Origin: Streptomyces sp. WM6386
GTDB taxonomy: Bacteria > Actinomycetota > Actinomycetes > Streptomycetales > Streptomycetaceae
NCBI RefSeq assembly: GCF_000972385.1
Contig: NZ_JXTE01000024.1
Span: forward strand, 37,323-101,322
Length of the DNA: 64,000 bases
Direction of reading: 5' to 3'
Shown here: positions 35,835 to 44,400 of the stretch, one piece after another
How positions within the stretch are numbered: position 1 is the first letter of the stretch
How the letters are laid out: every line of letters begins with the position of its first letter
Program-made: the position numbers and the translations under genes
Notes under the pieces: generated by a model
Databases searched by the model: none
What the model saw: the letters and a program-made list of their open reading frames with translations, nothing else
Told to the model about the DNA's origin: nothing

Positions 35835-37310
35835 TCAGCTTCCGGTGAGCACCTCCGCCACCGCCCGCAGGTTCACCCGACCCCGCCCGTAGGAGCACAG
35901 CGCACCGCCCTCCGGCAGCCCGGTGTCCACCCGTACCGCGTCGGGACGCCGGGCCAGGAGGGCGTCGCGCAGCCGGGCCTGCCAGGGGTGGAGCCCGGCG
36001 TCGCAGGTGGCGATGACGAGGGGCCGTTCGCGGGCCAGTATCCCGTCGGTCAGGGCGGCCGGATCCTCCGGTTCACCGGCGACCGCCGTGCCCACGGCCG
36101 TGGGGTCGAGGGCACGGACCTCGGTGAGCAGGTCCTCGCCGCCCCAGTTGAGAGCGGGGTGCGGGTGCGGGAACAGGTCGACGACATGAGCGCCGCGCAC
36201 CGCGGACGGCGCCCCCTGGCCGCGGACGGCCCGGCGTGCGGCCTCCAGTCCGGCATCGGTGTCCCACGCGGCGACCCTCTCGGCCGGCGTCGCGTACCGC
36301 TCGGCGAGCCGCCGCACCCGTTCCGCCGCCTCCCACACCCGCTCCTGGGGTAGCACGCCGGAGCCCAGCGCGTCGAGGACCTCGTCCCGGCAGGCGAGTG
36401 TGACCTCCAGGTCCGGTACGGCGACGATGACCTGGTCGGCCCCGGCCGCGAGGGCGATACGCGCCCCGGCCGCCTCCCCGTACTCATCGGCGATCGCCTT
36501 CATCTCCAGGGCGTCGCTGACCAGGACGCCGTCGAAGCCGAGGTCGTGCCGGAGCAGGTCGCCGAGGATACGGCGGCTGAGGGTGGCGGGCCGGTTGGCG
36601 TCCAGCGCCGGGAAGACGACGTGCGCGCTCATCAGCATCGGCACCCCCGCGGCGACGGCGGCACGGAACGGTTCCAGGTCGGCGCGGAGTGCGTCGTACG
36701 GCCGGGGGTCGACCGCGATGCCGTGGTGGCTGTCGGTGTCGGTACCGCCGTGGCCCGGGAAGTGCTTGGCGCAGGAGGCGATGGAGCGTGCCTCGGTGGC
36801 GGTGATCCAGGCTCGCAGATGCCGGGCGGCCACCTCGGGGTCGGCACCGAAGGAGCGGGTGCGCACGATCGGGTTGCTCGGCAGGTGCTGGAGGTCGGCG
36901 ACGGGGGCGTACGAGACGCTGATGCCGAGGGTGGCCAGATGCCCGGCGAGTGCGTCGGCGCAGCGTGCGGTGAGGTTGGGGTCGTCGGCGACGCCGAGGG
37001 CGTAGGAGCCGGGCACCTCGGGCGCGCCCGCGCCCACCAGGTGTCCGATACCGCCGCCCTCGTTGTCGATGGCCACCAGCAGATCCGGCCGGATCGCCCG
37101 CAGCGCGTCGGTGAGCTCGCGGACCTGCTCCGCGTCCCGCACGTTGCGGGTGAACAGGATGACTCCGCCCAGACCTCGGTCGACCAGCCGTTTCAGGGTG
37201 TCGGGGAACGTGGTCGTGCCGTCGAACCCGGCGACGAGACAGCGGTGCGCCGCCTCGTCCAGGTCGGACGGGAGGACGGGGCCGGAGGCCGGGAGCGCTG
37301 AAGGGGTCAC
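35835..37310 (-). CDS. NagZ-like GH3 beta-N-acetylhexosaminidase
   Basis: 491 residues, cytoplasmic. The NagZ hallmark KHFPGHGGTDTDSH (182-195, with the catalytic Asp-His loop) and the nucleophile Asp in GVLVSDALEM are present. A C-terminal domain of about 130 residues extends beyond the minimal NagZ. Start GTG 37310. It abuts the convergent GH5 gene without a gap. It would remove terminal beta-GlcNAc from glycan or cell-wall fragments and supply free GlcNAc to the kinase. Motifs like the shared operator lie just upstream. Confidence 0.92.
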   Translation of the reverse strand: MTPSALPASGPVLPSDLDEAAHRCLVAGFDGTTTFPDTLKRLVDRGLGGVILFTRNVRDAEQVRELTDALRAIRPDLLVAIDNEGGGIGHLVGAGAPEVPGSYALGVADDPNLTARCADALAGHLATLGISVSYAPVADLQHLPSNPIVRTRSFGADPEVAARHLRAWITATEARSIASCAKHFPGHGGTDTDSHHGIAVDPRPYDALRADLEPFRAAVAAGVPMLMSAHVVFPALDANRPATLSRRILGDLLRHDLGFDGVLVSDALEMKAIADEYGEAAGARIALAAGADQVIVAVPDLEVTLACRDEVLDALGSGVLPQERVWEAAERVRRLAERYATPAERVAAWDTDAGLEAARRAVRGQGAPSAVRGAHVVDLFPHPHPALNWGGEDLLTEVRALDPTAVGTAVAGEPEDPAALTDGILARERPLVIATCDAGLHPWQARLRDALLARRPDAVRVDTGLPEGGALCSYGRGRVNLRAVAEVLTGS

Positions 37311-37324
37311 ATCCGGATTCTTCT

Positions 37325-37374
37325 GGCTGGTTCAGCCGGAAGTCAACATCGTGATGGATAGTTTGATTCACCAC
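37325..37374. promoter_or_regulatory. Putative shared operators upstream of NagZ-like GH3
   Basis: GGCTGGTTCAGCC (37325-37337) is a 5-3-5 palindrome. GATGGATAGTTTGATTCACC with AC (37353-37374) matches the GATGG..TTGA..CACC pattern of the sites at 21366 and 22469. Both lie 15-65 bp upstream of the GTG start. Confidence 0.4.
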
Positions 37375-37381
37375 ACATCGC

Positions 37382-37403
37382 GCGGCCCGCTGGGCGGGGC
37401 CGC
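37382..37403 (-). terminator. Hairpin after the nitrate/nitrite porter gene
   Basis: GCGGCCC and GGGCCGC form a 7-bp GC stem with an 8-nt loop, 16 bp beyond the stop of the minus-strand porter gene. No T-run is obvious, as is common in Streptomyces. Confidence 0.4.
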
Positions 37404-37418
37404 CCGCCCGTACCCGCC

Positions 37419-38660
37419 TCAGCCGGCGATCCGCTCCTTCTCCGGCGCCGACCGCGTCGGTGCCGTGCGGCCGGCCTCGCGCATCCGGCCGTAGGCGTAG
37501 ACGCAGCCGGCCAGGGCGAGGTCGGACAGGAGCATGAAACCGATGGAGTAGGAGTCCTTGGCGCTGTAGACCGCGCCCATGACCAGCGGGGGGACGAAGC
37601 CACCGAGGCCGCCGACCGCGCCGACGATGCCGGTCACGCTGCCGACCTGCGGCTGCGGGGTGACCCGGGCGACCAGGGCGAACACCGCGCCGCTGGTCGC
37701 ACCGAGGGCGGCCGCCATCACCAGGAGACAGATCGTGGCGCCCGGCACCAGGGCCGGATCGAAGGCCTGAACGACACCCAGGATCGCCACCGCGCCCAGT
37801 GCCCAGGCGGTGACCACGGCCGGGTGGATCCGGTCCGACAGCCATCCGCCGATCGGCCGGAACACCACCGCGACCAGGGCGAATCCTGCGGCCCTGGTGC
37901 CCGCGTCGGTGGCGTCGAGCTCGTACCAGGTCTTCAGATACGTGGGCAGATAGACGCCGAACGCGACGATGCCGCCGAACCCGATCGCGTACAGGGCGGA
38001 CAGCTCCCAGGTCACCCGCAGCCGGCCGGCCTGGCCGAGGCGCGTGGTGAGCGGGGTGGACGGGATGGGCCGGTCGGGGCGGTCGTTGATGAGGAAGTAG
38101 GCGAGCACGGCGTAGACGGCGAGGGCGATCGCCAGGACGACGAAGGGCAGGTTCTCGCTGTACCGGTACATGCGGGGCGTGAAGTAGCCGGACAGGGCGA
38201 CACCGCCCATTCCCATGCCGAAGACGCCGAGCGCCGCGCCGCGCTGCTTGGGCGGGAACCAGGAGTTGACGAGCGGGACGCCGATGGCGAACGTCGTGCC
38301 GCCGAGGCCGAGCACGAAGCCGACGGCGATCAAGGCCAGATAGGAGTCATGGGCCGGGACGAGCAGCAGCACCGGCACGATCGTCAGGGCGCTGACCAGG
38401 GGGAACATCACCCGCGCCCCGTAGCGGTCGGTGAGCGCGCCCACCGGCACCCGTCCGAGGGAACCGACCAGCACCGGGATGGCGACCAGTTCGGACTGCG
38501 CGAAGGACGACATGTGCAGTTCGTCGTCGAAGTCGGCGGCCAGCGGGGCGATCAGGTTCCACGCCCAGAAGGTGAGCGTGAACCCGACGGTGGCCACCAC
38601 TAGGTTGCGCCAGGCGGCGGCGGTAGGACGGTCGTCGCCGGACATCGCCACGTCGGTCAT
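37419..38660 (-). CDS. NarK-type nitrate/nitrite porter (MFS, NNP family)
   Basis: 413 residues, 12 membrane helices. The NNP signature is clear in helix 5 (GLGGTTFAIGVPLVNSWFPPKQRGAALGVFGMGMGG), with loop 2-3 motif GRVPVGALTDRYGAR and a second signature half in VTGIVGAVGGLGGFVPP. ATG 38660 has GGGAG five bases upstream; the longer frame to 38801 is unsupported. Stands alone, with no nitrate reductase genes nearby in the window. Confidence 0.9.
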   Translation of the reverse strand: MTDVAMSGDDRPTAAAWRNLVVATVGFTLTFWAWNLIAPLAADFDDELHMSSFAQSELVAIPVLVGSLGRVPVGALTDRYGARVMFPLVSALTIVPVLLLVPAHDSYLALIAVGFVLGLGGTTFAIGVPLVNSWFPPKQRGAALGVFGMGMGGVALSGYFTPRMYRYSENLPFVVLAIALAVYAVLAYFLINDRPDRPIPSTPLTTRLGQAGRLRVTWELSALYAIGFGGIVAFGVYLPTYLKTWYELDATDAGTRAAGFALVAVVFRPIGGWLSDRIHPAVVTAWALGAVAILGVVQAFDPALVPGATICLLVMAAALGATSGAVFALVARVTPQPQVGSVTGIVGAVGGLGGFVPPLVMGAVYSAKDSYSIGFMLLSDLALAGCVYAYGRMREAGRTAPTRSAPEKERIAG

Positions 38661-38788
38661 ACGTGCTCCCAGACTCCGTGATCCCCCGTCCATGACGGCA
38701 CGACTCGGGACGCCGGGCAACTTTTCAAGGAAACTCTTCACCCCGCTCGATCTTGAGCGCCACGACGGAATCCGGGTCGAATGGAACG

Positions 38789-39415
38789 ATGGACACCGCA
38801 TTCACCGACGCCTTCCAGTACCTTCCCCGCACCACCCTCGCCGACCTGCTGGGCCGTGCGCAGGTCATGGGCATCGGCATCCGCCCGCTGTGGGACGCGC
38901 CACGCGTCGCGGGCCCCGCGTACACGGTGCGCTGCGAGCCGGGCGACAACCTGATGCTGCACGCCGCCCTCCATCGCGCCGAGCCCGGTTCGGTCGTCGT
39001 CGTCGAGTCCGGCGACCTGGACCACGCGCCGGCCGGCGGCAACGTCTGTGCCGTGGCCCAGCGCCGGGGCGTCGCCGCCTTCGTGGTCGACGGCCTCGTC
39101 CGCGACCTCGCCGAGGTCCGCGAGGCCGCCTTCCCGGTCTTCGCCCGCGGAGTCATCCCGATCCCCGGCACCAAGGAGAAGCTCGGCACCCTCGGCGAAC
39201 CGGTCCACGTCGGCGGCGTCCTGATCCACCCCGGCGACATCGTGGTCGCCGACGAGGAGGGCGTCGTCGTCACACCCGCGGCCCGCCGGGAGGAGATCCT
39301 CACGGCGGCGCGCGCGAAGCTCGCCAAGGAGGCGGCGGAGTCCCTGGACACCTGGGAGGCGAACCACCGGGCGCGCATCGACAGGGCGCTGCGCGAGCTG
39401 GGCTTCGGCGGCTGA
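38789..39415 (+). CDS. RraA-like family protein
   Basis: 208 residues of the RraA/HMG-aldolase fold. NVCAVAQRRGVAAFVVDGLVRDLAEV holds the G..D..RD metal/substrate motif (RD with the preceding Asp), and HPGDIVVADEEGVVV is the second conserved block. Members are class II aldolases (4-hydroxy-4-methyl-2-oxoglutarate or oxaloacetate) or RNase E inhibitors; aldolase-like activity is more likely in an actinomycete. ATG 38789 has GGA upstream; TTG 38753 is an alternative. Confidence 0.82.
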   Translation: MDTAFTDAFQYLPRTTLADLLGRAQVMGIGIRPLWDAPRVAGPAYTVRCEPGDNLMLHAALHRAEPGSVVVVESGDLDHAPAGGNVCAVAQRRGVAAFVVDGLVRDLAEVREAAFPVFARGVIPIPGTKEKLGTLGEPVHVGGVLIHPGDIVVADEEGVVVTPAARREEILTAARAKLAKEAAESLDTWEANHRARIDRALRELGFGG

Positions 39416-39437
39416 CGTCCCTTTGGTCTCCCTGGTC

Positions 39438-41072
39438 CTACGCGGGCTCGGGCTCCTCCGTGAACGACACCGCCAGGGTGGCCTCGAACCCGGTGCCCCT
39501 GATCGGGAAGCGCCACGCGCCGTCCGGCCCCGATCCGTCGGCCCGGACCACACCCGCCGCTTCCACGCGGGTGGCGGCCTCCAACTCCTCCCGGGTGTTC
39601 GCGAGGAGTCCTTCGCCCGTGTGCAGATACAGCGCGGGCTCGTCGCCGTCTTCCGTCAGCAGCTGAAGGTAGTACTGCTTGCGGAAGACGACGTTGTCCG
39701 AGAACCCGATCCCGAACGAGTCCCGTTCACCGAGATACACGTCGAGGCGGAACACCAGGCCCGATGCCCCGTCCGCGGTCGCGGGCCGTACGGTCCGGTC
39801 GACCCAGCCCTCCCAGATGAGTCGGCCGGGCCCGGCCCAGCCGGTGGTCCGGTCTCCCGCGGCCGACAGCGGCTTGTTCAACTCCTCTTCCAGAGGGGGC
39901 GGTCCATCGGTGAGGCCGTCCGAGTGGAACGGGCCGTAGCAGTTCTCCGCCTCGGGACTCTGATGGAACAGATCGAAGTCGACTCCCCTCGGTTTCACCG
40001 AGACCCCGAAGTAGAACTCGCTGCGGCCGAAGAAGTCCTTGCCGCGCAGCACCTCTGCCGATTCGAGGCGCAGCCGCACATGGTGGGTGCCGTGGAAGAA
40101 CCTCATCGCGATCTCGAACGCCTCGCGCGAGGTGATGAGGGAGTCCGGCCCGCCGTGGCACTTGTGCACGAACGTCCTGGGTGCGCCCGGCAGTTGGGCC
40201 GACGCCTGCTTCACCAGTCCGTCACTGCGGTTGTGGACCAGGGTGCCTTCGTCGGTGAGACTCACGATCCGGTTCGCCACCGAGGCGATCGCGACCCCGA
40301 AACTGCGGTGGTCGGTCCCCACCACGGTCAGGACGCGCTCGACGGGGAACCATTCGTTCCATTGCCTGAACTCCGTGCTCCCCGGATCGAACGCGGCGAG
40401 TTCGTCCGCCGCCTCGGCGACCCCCGGCACATGTTCCACGAGTGCGCGCGGCAGCACCTGGAAGGCGATACCCCGGTGCGGGGTACCGAGCGTCACGATC
40501 CGGTGGACCAGGTCCCCCGGTCGCGGCTCCCCCGCAGGGGCGGCGCTCATCTGCCGGAGCGCGGCCCGCAGGACGAGCCCTCCCATGCTGTGCGCCACGA
40601 TGTCGACACCCGGGAACGGTTCCTCGCCACCGCCGTTGCGGGCGGCGGCACGCCGAATGATGTCGATCAGGCGTACCAGCCCCGCCCCGTATCCCTCGAT
40701 CGTCCTCGGTTCGAGGTCGTAGTAGCGGTAGATCCACAGCGTCCCGTCCACACCGTCGCGCAGCACACGATCCGCCATGCCCGGATCGAGGACCACGCTC
40801 CCGGACAGGAGATCGTCGTCCCAGTCCCACTCACCCGGCGGTACGGGCAGCGGTCGGGCGTAGTAGCCGACGACGTTGGTGGCGTCCCGGTAGGGATGCT
40901 CCAGGTACTTCAACGCCCGGAGCACGAAGCCCTCGTAGATGAAGTTCTCCCCGCGACGGCTGGGATACACGGTCCCTTCGTTGAAGCCCTGGTACGCATT
41001 GCGCCGAACCCCACCGACATCCGGTCCGCCGAACCCTCGCACCAGAATCATGGGCCGTACGAAAGCGGTCAT
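39438..41072 (-). CDS. Alpha/beta-hydrolase fold protein (lipase/acyltransferase-like)
   Basis: 544 residues. It starts with a strand MILVRGFGG and has the nucleophile elbow VDIVAHSMGGLVLR (GxSxG variant AHSMG) and VTLGTPHRG, as in PGAP1/LCAT-like lipases and esterases. After about residue 330 a beta-rich domain follows (HHVRLRLESAEVLRGKDFFGRSEFYFGVSVKPRG) with a repeat-like second half, unusual for a simple esterase. No signal peptide. ATG 41072 has GGGAGGG just upstream. Substrate unknown. Confidence 0.75.
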   Translation of the reverse strand: MTAFVRPMILVRGFGGPDVGGVRRNAYQGFNEGTVYPSRRGENFIYEGFVLRALKYLEHPYRDATNVVGYYARPLPVPPGEWDWDDDLLSGSVVLDPGMADRVLRDGVDGTLWIYRYYDLEPRTIEGYGAGLVRLIDIIRRAAARNGGGEEPFPGVDIVAHSMGGLVLRAALRQMSAAPAGEPRPGDLVHRIVTLGTPHRGIAFQVLPRALVEHVPGVAEAADELAAFDPGSTEFRQWNEWFPVERVLTVVGTDHRSFGVAIASVANRIVSLTDEGTLVHNRSDGLVKQASAQLPGAPRTFVHKCHGGPDSLITSREAFEIAMRFFHGTHHVRLRLESAEVLRGKDFFGRSEFYFGVSVKPRGVDFDLFHQSPEAENCYGPFHSDGLTDGPPPLEEELNKPLSAAGDRTTGWAGPGRLIWEGWVDRTVRPATADGASGLVFRLDVYLGERDSFGIGFSDNVVFRKQYYLQLLTEDGDEPALYLHTGEGLLANTREELEAATRVEAAGVVRADGSGPDGAWRFPIRGTGFEATLAVSFTEEPEPA

Positions 41073-41495
41073 CGCGCCCTCCCCCGATCGTGAACCTGGG
41101 CACCTCCGCAGTCCCGCCCTACCAGAGTCCCGGCCGCGTGAACACATCGGCTTCGGCAACTACGCCCCGAATCAGGCTCGTTCAGGAACCCATGCGCAGA
41201 GACCGTGCGCCCGACGACGTACCGGCCCGCGGACCGGGACACATCACCGTGCCCGAGCGACTGACGCCGCGACCCCGTCGGATCAGCCCTGGTCGGGTGT
41301 CAACCGCAACGAGATGCTGTCGACGGCGCCGGGGACGAACTCCTTGATGGGGAGCATGTGTTGAGCCGCGCGCGATTCCGGAGCAGTCGGTCAAGTGCGG
41401 CCGCCAGAACCGGAGCCATCGATTCCCTTTGTGGGCGCGACGTGCACAGGTTCTACGATCAGCCCATCTTCATCCAAAAGTTGGAAGGATTCCCT
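41073..41495. other. 423-bp intergenic region between divergent genes
   Basis: This gap holds the divergent promoters of the hydrolase gene and the protease-fusion gene, plus a 40-bp copy of the msrB 3' end at 41281-41320. No convincing complete gene was seen; a 44-codon minus-strand frame ends in the msrB-like tail. GGAAGGA six bases before 41496 is the ribosome site of the next gene. Confidence 0.6.
41281..41320 (-). pseudogene. Remnant copy of the msrB 3' end
   Basis: 36 of 40 bases match 46631-46670, the end of the intact msrB gene, in the same orientation, including an exact 20-base block (41301-41320). On the minus strand it encodes SISLRLTPDQG-stop against SISLRLAPDEG-stop in MsrB, while the sequence upstream is unrelated. 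Best read as a duplicated gene end rather than a functional gene. Confidence 0.6.
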
Positions 41496-44400
41496 GTGCA
41501 CCACTCCGCGTCGTCCGCCCCGGCCCCGGGCAGACGAAGACCCCGCCGGAAGCAACGCGCTTCGGCGGCGGCCCTGCTGGCCGCTCTCATATGCGCCCCT
41601 CTGCCGCTGCTCAACGAGCCCGCGTTCGCCGAAGACGCCGCCCCGGCCGCCGATGCCCCGGCGGTGCGACAGGCAGCCGGGGCCCGGACCGAGATCGTCT
41701 CCAAGCGCACCGACTCGACCACCACCTGGGCCAACGCCGACGGCACGACCACCGTCGAGGCGTACACCGGCCCGATCCGGGTCAAGCAGCCGGACGGCAG
41801 CTGGCGGCCCGTCGACACCACCCTCGTGGCCGAGAACGGTGTGGTGCGGCCCAAGTCGACCGCCGCCGACATCACCTTCTCCGGCGGCGGCTCGGGCGAG
41901 CCGCTGGCCGAGGTCTCTCGCGACGGCCGCACGCTCGGCCTCGACTGGCCGAGCAAGCTGCCCGCACCGCGGTTGGACGGCCCGACCGCCGTCTACCCCG
42001 ACGCCGTGGAGGGCGGTGACCTCGTGGTGACCGCCCTCAAGGAGGGCTTCTCCCATTCCGTCGTCCTGCACCAGCGCCCCGACGCCCCGGTCAGCTACCG
42101 TCTCCCGGTCTCGGCCGAGGGCCTGACCCTGCACGAGACCGCCGACGACCGGCTGCGCTGGAGCGACAGCGGCGGCCATACGGTGGCCACCGCGCCGCTG
42201 CCGGTGATGTGGGGCTCGGGCGAGAAGCGCGCCTCCGGTGAGCCCGAGGACCTCACGGCCATCGACGTCACCATCGAGCGGGACGCGGACACCGGCGACC
42301 AGGTCCTGGTCCTGAAGCCCGACGCGGATTTCCTCGCCGACCCGGCGCTGGAGTACCCGGTCACCATCGACCCGACCGACTCGCTCCTCGGCCCGGTCAC
42401 CGACACCTGGGTCCAGTACGACGACTACCTCACCTCGCAGCGCGGCTCGACCGAGCTGAAGGCCGGTACCTACAACGGCGCCGAGAAGGCCCGCTCGTAC
42501 CTGAAGTTCGACGTGGCGAAGTACGCGGGCAAGCACATCCTCGACACCGACCTGCGCCTGTACTCGTACTACTCGTCCACGTGCAGCACGGCCAACTCCG
42601 GCAACCAGGTGCGCCGCATCACCTCCGCCTGGGACCCCTCGGCCATCACCTGGTCCGAACAGCCGACGACCACGACGACGGGCGCCGTGACCTCCACCGC
42701 GGCCAAGGGCTACAACTCCAGCTGCGCCGCCGGCCACGTCTCCTGGGACGTCGACGGGATCGTCCAGGCCTGGGCCGACGGACAGCCCAACCACGGCGTG
42801 CGGATCGCGGCCGTCGACGAGACGGACCCGCTGACCTGGCGCCGCTACCACTCGGCGAACCAGACGGACGGCTCGCACAACGCCGCCTACGAGCCCTCGC
42901 TGACGGTCACCTACAACTCCAAGCCCGGTACCGCGACGGCCGTCTCGCCGCTGTCCGGCACCTACACCTCGGACACCACGCCCACTCTGTCCGCCAAGTC
43001 CGTCGACGCCGACGGCCAGCAGCTCACGCTGGGCTTCGAGGTCTGGGCGGCGGACGGCACCGCGGCCCTGAAATCCGGCACCTCTGCCGCCGTGGCCTCC
43101 GGGGCTGTGGCGACCCACACGGTCGCCGTCCTTGCGCCGGGCAACTACAAGTGGCGGGCCAGGGCTTCGGACGGGACCGACACCGGGGCCTGGTCGGCAT
43201 GGCAGACCTTCACCGTCGACACGACCGTGCCGTCCACCCCCACCATCACCTCCACCAGCCATCCGTCGGCGTCGGCCTGGTACGACGCCACCGCCTTCGC
43301 GGGCACGCTCGCCGCGACGGACGCCTCCGGTGTGACCGGGTACGCCGTCAAGCTCGACCAGAGCCCGACGACCGCCGCCGGTACCGCCGTCACGCAGACG
43401 GGAACCGCCGTCAGCTGGAGCGGGCGCGCCGACGGCACCTGGTGGGTGCACGCGGCCGCCCGTGACAAGGCGGGGCTGTGGTCCCCGACCCGGCACTTCG
43501 GCTTCAACGTCGACACCACAGCGCCGGGCGCGCCCGGTGGCCTGGTCTCCGCCACACACCCCATGACGACCAGCGCCTATGCCAACCGCACCGCGTCCTT
43601 CAGCTGGTCGGCGCCCGCCGACCTGTCCGGCGCGGCCGGTTACACGGTCGCCGTGGACCGCACCGCCGACACCCTGCCGGCCACCACCGGCACCGTACAG
43701 ACGTCGACGAACCTCAGCACGACGGTCGACGCCGACGGCACCTGGTACCTGCACGTGCGGGCCAAGGACAAGGCCGGAAACTGGTCATCCACCGCCGCGC
43801 ACCTGCCGTTCAGGGTCGACATGACGCTGCCGCCGAGCCCGGTGATCAGCTCGTCCACGCATCCGGACCAGACGGACGCATACAAGAGCGGCGACTTCAG
43901 CGCGACCTGGACCGCGCCCTCCGGCGCCTCCGCCGGGTACAGCATCGTCGTCGACGGCACCGCCGACACCGTGCCCGACAGCACGGCCGAAGCGACGGTC
44001 ACCTCCTACGCGACGACCCGCACCGAGGGCACCTGGTACCTCCACGTGCGCGGCATCGACGCCGGCGGCACGGGCGGGGCGACTTCGCACTACCGCTTCA
44101 CTGTGGACACCACCGCTCCTGGCACCCCGGCCGTGACCTCTGCGGCCTATCCATCGGACGCGTGGGCCGGCGGCGCGCAGGTGACCGGGAAGTTCACGCT
44201 GACCCCCGACGGCACGGACACCCGGAGCCTGACGTACAGGGTCGACGGTGCTGCCGCGCAGACCGTCACCACCACCGGCGGTCCGGTGGAGTTGCCGATC
44301 ACCCCGGCCACGGAGGGCAGCCACCAGCTCGTCGTCACCGCGACCGACCGGGCCGGCAACGTCTCGGCCGAGACCAAGTACGCCTTCCACGCCGGACAGG

